Shown piece after piece: positions 1-9,496 of a stretch of 64,000 nt of DNA. Made by a program: the position numbers and the translations under genes. The notes beneath the pieces are model-generated. The model ran no database searches. It was not told where the DNA came from and saw nothing but the letters and a program-made list of their open reading frames with translations. Source of the stretch: Saccharibacillus alkalitolerans. GTDB lineage: Bacteria > Bacillota > Bacilli > Paenibacillales > Paenibacillaceae. Position 1 is the stretch's first letter. Every line of letters starts with the position of its first letter. Location: contig NZ_JAAFGS010000013.1 in NCBI RefSeq assembly GCF_011090185.1, positions 30,045 to 94,044 of the forward strand. Direction: 5' to 3'.

Positions 1-1
1 G

Positions 2-1141
<1,140 letters not shown>

Positions 1142-1166
1142 TTTTTTCGGCAGAGGAGAATATTCA

Positions 1167-2654
1167 ATGACCAAAGCATCGGTAATCGTCAACGCCGACG
1201 TGGCGCTGGGCAAGATCGACCGCAACATTTACGGACAGTTCGCCGAGCATCTGGGACGCTGCATTTACGAAGGCATGTGGGTCGGCGAAGACTCGGAAAT
1301 GCCTAACGTGGACGGCATCCGCAAGGACGTGCTGGAAGCGCTGAAAAATCTCAGCATTCCGGTGCTGCGCTGGCCGGGAGGCTGTTTTGCCGACGAGTAT
1401 CATTGGAAAGACGGCGTAGGCCCGCGCGAAGGCCGCAAACGGATGGTCAACACGCACTGGGGCGGCGTCGTGGAGAACAATCATTTCGGCACGCACGAGT
1501 TCTTCCGGCTGTGCGAGCTGCTGGAGACGGAGCCTTATATCTGCGGCAACGTGGGCAGCGGCAGCGTGCAGGAGATGAGCGAATGGATCGAATACATGAC
1601 GTTCGACGGCGAATCCCCGATGGCGAAATGGCGGCAGGAGAACGGACAGGAGAAACCGTGGAAACTGAAATATTTCGGCGTCGGCAACGAGAACTGGGGC
1701 TGCGGCGGCAATATGCGCGCGGAGTATTATGCCGACGAATACCGCCGCTATCAGACGTATTCGCGCAATTACGGCGATAACAAGCTGTTCAAGATCGCGG
1801 GCGGACCGAACGTCGACGACTACCATTGGACCGAAGTACTGATGCGCGAAGCCGGCCGGCATATGGACGGGCTCAGCCTGCACTATTACACGATGGAAGG
1901 CAGCTGGGAAGAGAAGAAACCGGCGCTCGGCTTCGACGAAGCCGGATGGTTCGAAGTGATGAAGAAATCGCTGCATATGGACGAGCTGATCACCCGCCAC
2001 ACGACGATCATGGACAAATACGATCCGGAGAAAAGAGTGGCGCTGATCGTCGACGAATGGGGCACCTGGTTCTTGAGTGAGCCGGGCACCAACCCGGGCT
2101 TCCTGTACCAGCAGAACTCGCTGCGCGACGCGCTGGTCGCGGGCCTGCATCTGCATATTTTCCACAAGCATCACGAACGGGTGAAAATGACGAACATCGC
2201 GCAGATGGTCAACGTGCTGCAGGCGATGATTCTGACCGAAGGCGACAAGATGCTGCTGACGCCGACGTATCACGTGTTCGAGATGTTCAAGGTGCACCAG
2301 GACGCCGACGTGCTGCAGATGGCCGTGGAAACGCCGGATTACGAGCTGAACGGCGAAACGCTGCCGCAGGTGAGCGTATCGGCATCCAGAAAAGACGGCG
2401 CCGTGCATATCAGCTTGTGCAACATCAGCACGACGGAAGGCGCGGACGTGAAGCTTGATCTGCGCGGCATCGGAGCGGAAGGCGGCGTCAGCGGACGCGT
2501 GCTGACTTCCGGCGACATGCAGGCGCATAACACGTTCGAACAGCCGGACACGATCGCTCCGCAGGCGTTCGACGGTTTCGAACGCGGCGAGAACGGCGCT
2601 TTGTCCGTAACGCTGCCGCCGATGTCGGTAACGGTGCTGACGATCAAGGGTTAA
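1167..2654 (+). CDS. abfA: alpha-L-arabinofuranosidase, GH51
   Basis: 495-aa intracellular GH51 enzyme that removes arabinofuranosyl groups from imported arabino-oligosaccharides. Acid/base Glu175 lies in [11 protein letters not shown] and nucleophile Glu297 in [10 protein letters not shown], positions close to those of characterised Bacillus AbfA enzymes. No signal peptide is seen. The start follows a GGAGA ribosome site (gcagaggagaatattca) and the upstream GH51 gene ends 25 bp earlier. A terminator follows directly, so the pair ends an arabinose operon whose beginning is outside the window. The upstream paralogue is clearly divergent in sequence, so the two may differ in linkage preference (inference). 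The symbol is by family resemblance. Confidence 0.95.
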   Translation: MTKASVIVNADVALGKIDRNIYGQFAEHLGRCIYEGMWVGEDSEMPNVDGIRKDVLEALKNLSIPVLRWPGGCFADEYHWKDGVGPREGRKRMVNTHWGGVVENNHFGTHEFFRLCELLETEPYICGNVGSGSVQEMSEWIEYMTFDGESPMAKWRQENGQEKPWKLKYFGVGNENWGCGGNMRAEYYADEYRRYQTYSRNYGDNKLFKIAGGPNVDDYHWTEVLMREAGRHMDGLSLHYYTMEGSWEEKKPALGFDEAGWFEVMKKSLHMDELITRHTTIMDKYDPEKRVALIVDEWGTWFLSEPGTNPGFLYQQNSLRDALVAGLHLHIFHKHHERVKMTNIAQMVNVLQAMILTEGDKMLLTPTYHVFEMFKVHQDADVLQMAVETPDYELNGETLPQVSVSASRKDGAVHISLCNISTTEGADVKLDLRGIGAEGGVSGRVLTSGDMQAHNTFEQPDTIAPQAFDGFERGENGALSVTLPPMSVTVLTIKG

Positions 2655-2666
2655 GAACGGAATCTC

Positions 2667-2699
2667 AAGGACGGCCGGAATGCTCCGGCCGTCCTTTTT
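2667..2699 (+). terminator. intrinsic terminator after GH51 pair
   Basis: A perfect 13-bp stem (AAGGACGGCCGGA against TCCGGCCGTCCTT) with a four-base loop, followed by a short T run. It lies 12 bp after the second GH51 stop codon. Confidence 0.9.
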
Positions 2700-2836
2700 G
2701 CGTAGGCGGACGAAGCGCCGACAAGCAAGCGGTAATTCCTGTCTCCTTCCGGGTAAACATTTAGGCAGGTGCCTTTTTATAAACGGATGCGCATAACGAA
2801 GCGTCCGACACGGACGGCGGAGAAAGGGGTTCTTTT

Positions 2837-4540
2837 ATGACACGGCGCGATTTGTGGAAAGAAAAAGTCGTCTATCAAATTTTCCCCTGCAGCTTTCAGG
2901 ATTCGAACGGGGACGGGAACGGCGATCTGCGGGGGATCGTGTCCCGGCTGGACTATATCCGGTCGATCGGAGCGGATACGATCTGGATCTGCCCCGTCTA
3001 CCGTTCCCCGCTCGAGGATCAGGGCTACGACGTCAGCGACCAGCGCGAAATCGGCGAGATATTCGGCACGATGCAGGATTGGGAAGAACTGCTCGAGGAG
3101 ACGCATAAGCGCGGCATGGAACTGTGGATGGACCTGGTGCTGAACCACACCTCGGCCGAGCATCGTTGGTTCAAGCGCTCCCGTTCCTCGAAAGACGATC
3201 CGTTTCGCGATTATTATATCTGGCGCCAAGGCAAGGAGGACGGATCTCCGCCGAACAACTGGACGTCCTATCTCGGCGGCAGCGCATGGACGTACGACGA
3301 GGCTACGGGCGAATATTATCTGCATCTGTACAGCGAGACGCAGCCCGACCTGAATTGGGACAATCCCAAGGTGCGCGAAGAAATCCAAGGCCTGATCCGC
3401 TACTGGTTGGACAAAGGCGTCGACGGGTTCCGATTGGACGCGATCAACGTCGTCTCCAAAGAAAGCGAACTGCCCGACAGCATGGAGAAAAAGGTCCAGG
3501 GCAGCGGATACAAACATTTCAAAAACGGACCGAAAGTGCATGAATACTTGAGGGAGCTGAACGAAAAAGGCTTTTCGCACAAGGAGGGCACGATTACGGT
3601 CGGCGAAACGTCGATGGTCTCGATGGATGACGTCAAGCGCTACACCGCTCCCGAACGGCGGGAGCTGAGCATGATCTTCATGATGGAATCTCCCGATATC
3701 GGCAGCGATCCGGACGATTCGTTCAAGTCCCGCGATTGGAAGCTGAGCGAGCTGAAGGAGATCATAACGCGCTGGGAGAAGGAGCTGAAAGATCAAGGCT
3801 GGTTCGGCCTGTTCGGCAGCAACCACGACCGGCCGCGCCTGGTGTCGCAGTTCGGCGACGACGGCCGCTACCGCGTGGAATCCGCGAAGCTGCTGGCGAC
3901 GCTGGTGCATACGCTGTGGGGCACGCCGTTCATCTACCAGGGGGAAGAGATCGGCATGACCAATTATCCGTTCGAGTCGGTCGACCGGCTCGAAGACCAG
4001 GAAGCTGTTCACTATTATCGGTCGCAGACGGAAAAAGGCGAAGATCCCGCAGAAGTCGAGCGGCGCGTGCTGGCGGGAACCCGCGACCATGCGCGCACCC
4101 CGATGCAGTGGAGCGCCGGGCCCAACGCCGGATTCAGCGAGGGCAAGCCCTGGATGCCGGTCAATCCGAATTACCGAGAGATCAACGTCGAAGCGGAAGA
4201 GAAAAATCCGGACTCGGTGCTCAACTACTACCGGAAGCTGATCGAGATCCGCCGGGAGCATGCGAACGTCGTCGTGCACGGCGAGTACGCGCCCGTGCTG
4301 GAGGAGCATGAGCAGGTGCTGGCCTATGTGCGCCGATGCTCCGCCAGCCAGGGGCTGGTCCTGCTGAACCTCTCGGACCGGGAGGCGGAGTTCGAGCTTA
4401 CCGGGGAAATCTGCGGCTGCCTGGACACGGCGCGGCGGCTGCTCGGCAACTACCCGGCCGACGGACACGGGATTCCGGCGAAGCTGCGGCCGTACGAAGC
4501 GATCGTCTTCGGCGGGCTGAAGCCCATGCCGGAAAAGTAA
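2837..4540 (+). CDS. alpha-glucosidase, GH13 (oligo-1,6-glucosidase family)
   Basis: 567-aa cytoplasmic GH13 enzyme that cleaves non-reducing alpha-glucosyl units from short malto- or isomalto-oligosaccharides. It opens with KEKVVYQIFPCSF and shows the family signatures: DLVLNHTS, nucleophile Asp201 in GFRLDAIN, acid/base Glu257 in TVGETSMV and transition-state Asp331 in SNHDRPR. Length matches the 550-570 aa of this subfamily. The residue after the nucleophile is Ala, which in related Bacillus enzymes goes with alpha-1,4 rather than alpha-1,6 preference; that is inference. A GAGAAAGGGG ribosome site precedes the ATG. The gene stands alone between terminator 2667-2699 and ppaC. Confidence 0.92.
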   Translation: MTRRDLWKEKVVYQIFPCSFQDSNGDGNGDLRGIVSRLDYIRSIGADTIWICPVYRSPLEDQGYDVSDQREIGEIFGTMQDWEELLEETHKRGMELWMDLVLNHTSAEHRWFKRSRSSKDDPFRDYYIWRQGKEDGSPPNNWTSYLGGSAWTYDEATGEYYLHLYSETQPDLNWDNPKVREEIQGLIRYWLDKGVDGFRLDAINVVSKESELPDSMEKKVQGSGYKHFKNGPKVHEYLRELNEKGFSHKEGTITVGETSMVSMDDVKRYTAPERRELSMIFMMESPDIGSDPDDSFKSRDWKLSELKEIITRWEKELKDQGWFGLFGSNHDRPRLVSQFGDDGRYRVESAKLLATLVHTLWGTPFIYQGEEIGMTNYPFESVDRLEDQEAVHYYRSQTEKGEDPAEVERRVLAGTRDHARTPMQWSAGPNAGFSEGKPWMPVNPNYREINVEAEEKNPDSVLNYYRKLIEIRREHANVVVHGEYAPVLEEHEQVLAYVRRCSASQGLVLLNLSDREAEFELTGEICGCLDTARRLLGNYPADGHGIPAKLRPYEAIVFGGLKPMPEK

Positions 4541-4645
4541 GCGATCCGGATAGCGGGCTGCCGGGTCGGTCGCTCGGTCGGGAGCGTCCGGGGCCCGGGG
4601 TTCCGAACGCCGGCCGTTTTTTTGGAAAACCCGCCGGTAAAGATG

Positions 4646-4672
4646 TTGCCGCGCCCGAATTAATGATATAAT
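4646..4672 (+). promoter_or_regulatory. candidate sigma-A promoter for ppaC
   Basis: TTGCCG at 4646-4651 and a perfect TATAAT at 4667-4672, in an AT-rich pocket 45 bp before the ppaC start. The 15-bp spacer is short, so the -35 assignment is uncertain and the -10 is the stronger call. Confidence 0.45.
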
Positions 4673-4716
4673 TAGCATCGGAATTCAGGAGATAAGCTCT
4701 GAGGAGGCGTTCAACC

Positions 4717-5649
4717 ATGGCAAAGGTATTGGTTTTCGGTCATAAGAATCCGGATACGGACACGATCACTTCGGCGATCGCGTACGCGGAATTGAAAAAG
4801 CAGCTCGGCGTCGACGCGGAAGCGGTCCGTCTGGGCGAAGTGAACGGCGAAACGGCGTACGCGCTGAAGCACTTCGGCGTCGAAGCTCCGCGTCTGGTGG
4901 AGACGGTGGCGGACCAGTCGGAAGGCGTTATTCTGGTCGACCATAACGAACGTCAGCAGAGCGCGTCGGATATCGAGCAGGCGCATGTGCTGGAAGTCAT
5001 CGACCATCACCGCATCGCCAACTTCGAGACGGCTCACCCGCTGTATTACCGCGCGGAGCCGGTCGGCTGCACGGCGACCATCCTGAACAAACTGTACAAG
5101 GAAAACGGCGTGGAGATCCGCAAAGAAATAGCCGGCCTGATGGTCTCCGCGATCGTGTCGGACTCCCTGCTGTTCAAGTCGCCGACCTGCACGGAGCAGG
5201 ATGTGGCGGCTGCCAAGGAACTGGCGGAAATCGCGGGCGTGGATCTCGACAAGTACGGTCTCGACATGCTCAAAGCCGGCGCGGACCTGAGCGGCAAAAC
5301 GGCGCAGGATTTGATCTCCATCGACGCGAAAGAGTTCACGATGGGCGGAAACAAAGTCGAAATCGCGCAGATCAACGCGGTCGACGTGAACGAAGTGCTG
5401 GAGCAGCAGGCCGACCTGGAAGCGGCGTTGAAAGACAAGATCGTCGATAAGGGCCTCGATCTGTTCGTTCTGGCGATCACGGACATCCTCAACAACGATT
5501 CCGTCGCGATCGTGCTCGGCAGCAAGGCCGACGCGGTCGAACGCGCTTACGGCGTGACGCTCGAAGGCAACAAAGCGCTGCTGAAGGGCGTCGTTTCCCG
5601 CAAATCGCAGATCGTTCCGGTGCTGACGAAAGCTTTCGAAGAAGCATAA
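4717..5649 (+). CDS. ppaC: manganese-dependent inorganic pyrophosphatase (family II)
   Basis: 310-aa cytoplasmic enzyme that hydrolyses pyrophosphate to two phosphates, pulling biosynthetic reactions forward. The DHH-family metal ligands are visible: [17 protein letters not shown] at the N-terminus, VDHNE, then [11 protein letters not shown]. The C-terminal DHHA2 domain ends with [10 protein letters not shown], the substrate-binding SRK motif. Length is standard for family II (about 309 aa). The ATG follows a GAGGAGG ribosome site. It is monocistronic, with a promoter-like TATAAT upstream and a terminator after it. Confidence 0.97.
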   Translation: MAKVLVFGHKNPDTDTITSAIAYAELKKQLGVDAEAVRLGEVNGETAYALKHFGVEAPRLVETVADQSEGVILVDHNERQQSASDIEQAHVLEVIDHHRIANFETAHPLYYRAEPVGCTATILNKLYKENGVEIRKEIAGLMVSAIVSDSLLFKSPTCTEQDVAAAKELAEIAGVDLDKYGLDMLKAGADLSGKTAQDLISIDAKEFTMGGNKVEIAQINAVDVNEVLEQQADLEAALKDKIVDKGLDLFVLAITDILNNDSVAIVLGSKADAVERAYGVTLEGNKALLKGVVSRKSQIVPVLTKAFEEA

Positions 5650-5689
5650 CACCGTCGCCGAGGCATTCGCTGCCTCGGGCGGCCGAGAT

Positions 5690-5723
5690 AACCGGCTCTC
5701 CGTTCGGAGGGCCGGTTTTTTTG
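5690..5723 (+). terminator. intrinsic terminator after ppaC
   Basis: Hairpin AACCGGC...GCCGGTT with CTCCG/CGGAG inside, directly followed by seven T residues. Confidence 0.85.
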
Positions 5724-5880
5724 CGTGCCGCGGCCCGATTCGCGCACGACGAATCGTCCGCCGGGCCTTTTGTTCTTTTCCCCCGTCGCCTCATCCACTA
5801 TACTTGATACAGAACATACACAGGGACGAGGCCGAATCCCGAAGGGGCGGCCGCCGAATGAACGAATCGAGGGGATGCAT

Positions 5881-6639
5881 GTGCTGGGATTTGAACGCCG
5901 AGAGAGAATTATCGAATTTTTGCGACGGGACCAGAAAGTGTTCGTCGCCGCTCTGAGCTCGCTGTTCGAGGTGACGGAGGAGACGATCCGCCGCGACCTG
6001 GAGAAGCTGGAGAAGGAAGGCATCGTGACGAGGACTTACGGCGGAGCGGTGCTTAACGTGCATACGAACGAAGATCTGTCCTACCAGACGCGCCACACGA
6101 CCAACCTGCCGGAAAAGAACGATATCGCCCGCAAGCTGGCCCGGCTCGTATCCGACGGCGATACGCTCATGGCCGATCCGAGCTCGACGGTCTTCGAGGC
6201 TCTGCGGGAGCTGGGCGGGACGAAGAAGAATCTGACCGTCATTACGAATTCCAGCATTATTTTCGCGGAATACGCCAAGCTGGGGCATACCGTCATTTCG
6301 ACCGGGGGCACGCTGCGCCCGCATTCCAATTCCCTGGTCGGGGCGGTCGCCAACGAGACGGTATCGAAGTATGTCGTCGACACGGCGTTGTTCAGCTGCA
6401 AAGGACTGTCCGCCGAATACGGCGTGACCGACTCGAACGAACCGGAGAGCGAGCTGAAAAAGCGAATGCTGAAGCAGGCGCGCAAAACGGTACTGCTGGC
6501 CGATCATACGAAGTTCGACAAAGTGGCGTTCGTGAAGCTGTTCGATTTCGGCGCCGTCGATTACCTGGTCACCGACCGCCGGCCCTCCGACGAATGGATG
6601 GAGCGTCTGGAAAAGAGCGGAGTCGAAGTTATCTGCTGA
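5881..6639 (+). CDS. DeoR-family transcriptional regulator
   Basis: About 252 aa. N-terminal DeoR winged helix (FERRERIIEFLRRDQKVFVA, then VTEETIRRDLEKLEKEGI), followed by a sugar-phosphate sensing domain with the ADPSSTVFEALREL phosphate-loop region. Such proteins usually repress sugar-catabolic operons and are released by a sugar phosphate. I chose GTG at 5881 because the GAGGGG ribosome site ends at 5874, which leaves no spacing for the ATG at 5875 but six bases for the GTG. No obvious target operon adjoins it, so the effector is unknown. A two-way terminator separates it from the converging gene. Confidence 0.88.
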   Translation: MLGFERRERIIEFLRRDQKVFVAALSSLFEVTEETIRRDLEKLEKEGIVTRTYGGAVLNVHTNEDLSYQTRHTTNLPEKNDIARKLARLVSDGDTLMADPSSTVFEALRELGGTKKNLTVITNSSIIFAEYAKLGHTVISTGGTLRPHSNSLVGAVANETVSKYVVDTALFSCKGLSAEYGVTDSNEPESELKKRMLKQARKTVLLADHTKFDKVAFVKLFDFGAVDYLVTDRRPSDEWMERLEKSGVEVIC

Positions 6640-6713
6640 TCGTTTTCGGGAATGTATTGAAGGGGACATAAGCGGTGCGACGAACGGGCAGCGGACGTTC
6701 GCCGCGCGGCGGC

Positions 6714-6756
6714 AAAAAGGCCGGCCGGGTCGTCGCAAGACGCCGGGCGGCCTTTT
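6714..6756. terminator. bidirectional terminator between convergent genes
   Basis: AAAAGGCCG...CGGCCTTTT dyad with one internal mismatch, T runs on both strands. It serves the DeoR gene (plus) and the GGDEF-EAL gene (minus). Confidence 0.75.
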
Positions 6757-6828
6757 GATGCAGCGGGAACGAGCGGGAGATGCGGGGGCTTCGCGCGTAT
6801 ATCCCGCGGAGCCGCAGCCGCCTTTCGT

Positions 6829-9225
6829 TCAGGAGCTCAGATCGCTGCAGACATGGATCTCTTCCGCCGGGACCGGCTTGCCGTAGTAAAAGCCCTGGGC
6901 GACGAAGCACCGCAGGTCGCGCAGCAGCGCGACCTGTTCTTCGTACTCGATGCCTTCGGCGACGATGCGCAGCTCGAGCTGACGGGCCATGGTCAGAATC
7001 ATCTCGACGATCGCCCGGCTGTTCTCGTTCGTCGTAATGTCTTTGATGAACGAACGGTCGATTTTCAGGCAGTCGATCGGCAGCAGATGCATATAGCTGA
7101 GCGAGCTGTACCCGGTGCCGAAATCGTCCAGGCTGATCGCGATGCCCGCCTGCTTGAAGCGGCTCAAGATAGCGATGACCTGTTCTTCGTTGTGCATCAT
7201 CGCGCTCTCGGTCACTTCCAATTCCAGCAGGCGATGGTCGATCATCCGTTCTTCAAGCGTGGACAGAACGCTCTCCACGATGTCGGTCTGCATCAAATGG
7301 ATCTGCGAAATATTGACGGCGACCGGAATCTGAGGGCGGCCTTCGCGGGCCCAGGCTTGAATCTGGCGGCAGGCCGTGCGCAGCACCCAGCGCTCCAGCG
7401 GCACGATCAGCCCCGACTCTTCGGCGACGGGAATGAACTTGAGCGGCGGAACCATGCCGAGAGCCGGATGCTTCCAGCGGACGAGCGCTTCGACGCCGAC
7501 CAGCTCGCCCGTACGCGTATCTACCTTCGGCTGGTAGAACAGAACAAGCTGATCCTGCTCGATCGCCGCCTGCAGATCCCGCTCCAGAATCAGACGCTCC
7601 TGATTTTCCTGCGCCCGGCTGTGATCGAAGAGCGAGAAACGTCCGCCGCCCCGGCTTTTTGCGTCGAACCGGGCAAGGTCGGCATGATTAAACAGCGTCT
7701 CGCCGTCGATTCCGTCTTCGGGAAAGCGGGCGATGCCGATGCTTGCCGTCAAGCCGATCATCTGCTGGCCGACCTGGAACGGCAGCGAGAACTCGCGGAC
7801 GATTGCTTGCGCCGCTTGAAGGGGATCAAGTCCCGAATCCAGCACGGCAATGAACTCGTCCGCCGTCGAGCGGGACAGTACCGTGCCGGCGGGCAGCGCA
7901 TTTTGCAGCTTGAGGGCCGAATGCCGGATGACCCGGTCGCCGAACTCGTGACCGAACAGATCGTTAATCTTTTTGAAGCGGTCAAAATCGACGAAGAACA
8001 AATAAAAAGGCAGGTCCTTTTTTCCGCTCGCCAGGTTGTCGACGTATTCGCGCATGTATTTGCGGTTGGTCAGATCGGTCAATTCGTCGTAATAAGCAAG
8101 ATGCCGAATCTTTTCCTGGTTTTTCTTGCTCTCCGTAATGTTTTTGGCGATACTGTAAGCGCCGGTAAAGCGCCCTTCGATCAGGATCGGCAGGGAGGTC
8201 AGAATCAGATTGACCGGTTCGCGGCTTCCGATTTGAAGCGTCACTTCGATTTCGTCGGAAGCGCCGCCCAGGACCTTTTCGTAGTGTTGAAGAATTTTAT
8301 CCTGTTGGTCCGTCGACGTCCACTCGGTAATCATATGGAGCCCCGCCCCTTCGGGAATCCGGGATACCATATCTCGGGCGCGGCCGTTCATGTCGAAAAT
8401 GCGGCCGCCGTCGTCGAGCGCGAATACGGCGTCGGGATTATAGTCGAACAGCGACATATAATGCATTTCTTTCTCGTGAAGCTCCCGGTATTTTTTCTCG
8501 GCATCTTCTTCCCGGTACCGATCCGTCAAGATCATCAGGCCTACGGCAACCGTAAACAATAAAATATAGGGAGCCAGACGGTCGGAAATGCCCGGCACGA
8601 GACTGTCGATATCGGCCGGCATGGCGGACAGGGTCATGACGGCGGGGATGATGGTCGTGGCCGCGGCCGAAAAGAGCAGCCCGGCGGGCGGGAAGCGTTC
8701 GAAGATGCGTCCGGTTCGACGCGTCACGAGCAGCGCCAGGCGGACCAGCGAGAACAGCGCCGAAAAGAGTCCGATGGCGGCCGTCAATATCACTTCCGCC
8801 CGCAGGTCGACACGCCCGAACAGCAGATACACGTTCGAATAATTGAACAAGATAATCAGAACGGTCAGTACGGCGGCGCTGCTCGTGAAGTGCAGCGCGC
8901 CTTTCCACCCTCCCGAATCGCCCGTCAGCCGAAGCGCCAGCATGCAGAGCAGGAGACCCGCGGCTGAGGGGAACAGCAGATACAGAAATTCATAAGCAAC
9001 GAACTCCCCGGGAAGAACGGCCAGCGTGCCGAACAGGACTGTCCCTCCGAAGCAGAGACCCATGAGCGCAAGGCGCGGAATCCGGGCGGGAGAAAGCAGC
9101 TCGCGCAGGGAACGGACGCCTCCGGACGTCAGAAGGGGAATCATCAGACAGGCGATGACCGAACAGAGCAGTCCGGCTGCGGCAAAGTATTCATTTATCA
9201 GGATCGCTTTGGAGTAGTGGGTCAT
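6829..9225 (-). CDS. seven-TM PAS-GGDEF-EAL protein, probable c-di-GMP phosphodiesterase
   Basis: 798 aa. About seven hydrophobic segments fill residues 13-234, followed by a PAS domain (257-365), a GGDEF domain (378-535) and an EAL domain (555-790). The EAL domain keeps its key residues: Glu579 in VEALVRW, NIS, TESAM, Asp700/Asp701 in SLDDFGTGYSS, LKIDRSF and AEGIE. The GGDEF signature is degenerate: Thr-Ala-Asp-Glu-Phe at 454-458, so cyclase activity is doubtful while GTP sensing remains possible. I therefore predict a membrane-tethered phosphodiesterase that lowers c-di-GMP in response to a PAS or membrane signal. It diverges from the hybrid kinase gene at 9497. Confidence 0.93.
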   Translation of the reverse strand: MTHYSKAILINEYFAAAGLLCSVIACLMIPLLTSGGVRSLRELLSPARIPRLALMGLCFGGTVLFGTLAVLPGEFVAYEFLYLLFPSAAGLLLCMLALRLTGDSGGWKGALHFTSSAAVLTVLIILFNYSNVYLLFGRVDLRAEVILTAAIGLFSALFSLVRLALLVTRRTGRIFERFPPAGLLFSAAATTIIPAVMTLSAMPADIDSLVPGISDRLAPYILLFTVAVGLMILTDRYREEDAEKKYRELHEKEMHYMSLFDYNPDAVFALDDGGRIFDMNGRARDMVSRIPEGAGLHMITEWTSTDQQDKILQHYEKVLGGASDEIEVTLQIGSREPVNLILTSLPILIEGRFTGAYSIAKNITESKKNQEKIRHLAYYDELTDLTNRKYMREYVDNLASGKKDLPFYLFFVDFDRFKKINDLFGHEFGDRVIRHSALKLQNALPAGTVLSRSTADEFIAVLDSGLDPLQAAQAIVREFSLPFQVGQQMIGLTASIGIARFPEDGIDGETLFNHADLARFDAKSRGGGRFSLFDHSRAQENQERLILERDLQAAIEQDQLVLFYQPKVDTRTGELVGVEALVRWKHPALGMVPPLKFIPVAEESGLIVPLERWVLRTACRQIQAWAREGRPQIPVAVNISQIHLMQTDIVESVLSTLEERMIDHRLLELEVTESAMMHNEEQVIAILSRFKQAGIAISLDDFGTGYSSLSYMHLLPIDCLKIDRSFIKDITTNENSRAIVEMILTMARQLELRIVAEGIEYEEQVALLRDLRCFVAQGFYYGKPVPAEEIHVCSDLSS

Positions 9226-9357
9226 CGTTATTCAGCTCGCTTTATCACAAGTTATTGACCGTTTTTTGTTTCGTGAAGCGGAGGACAGGCTTCTTATCTA
9301 TATATCGACGGCAAGCAGGCTAATAAGTAGATCGAAAGACATAAAAGTTTAAGTATA

Positions 9358-9374
9358 TTCGACCAAATTCGACA
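9358..9374 (-). promoter_or_regulatory. candidate tandem Spo0A boxes (0A boxes)
   Basis: On the minus strand the sequence reads TGTCGAA, three bases, GGTCGAA: one perfect and one single-mismatch copy of the TGTCGAA 0A-box core, 10 bp apart (one helical turn). They sit in the AT-rich 271-bp intergenic region between the c-di-GMP gene and the hybrid kinase, just upstream of a TATACT at 9409-9414. Short motifs occur by chance, so this is tentative. Confidence 0.35.
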
Positions 9375-9496
9375 ATCAAAAAAATTTTGGATTCGAAAAA
9401 AATAAATGTATACTATTGGTAAATGATGCGCGCAGAAGACCGGAGAAAGAATCCGGGCGTCCAAGCGGAATATGCGGCAGAACGAGGAGAAATGGG

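Noticed and set aside
4590..4630. Terminator after the GH13 gene
   Set aside because: There is a run of seven T after GC-rich sequence, but I could not find a convincing paired stem.
2777..4678. Long minus-strand open frame (633 codons) across the GH13 gene
   Set aside because: It mirrors the codon periodicity of the real plus-strand gene, is rich in Arg/His/Val as antisense frames of GC-rich genes are, and shows no domain or ribosome site. The same applies to the other long antisense frames opposite the GH51, hybrid kinase, GH38, GH85, tubulin-like and GAP1 genes.
5725..5880. N-terminal extension of the DeoR regulator
   Set aside because: The frame stays open upstream but runs back to the ppaC terminator, and the ribosome site fits GTG 5881.
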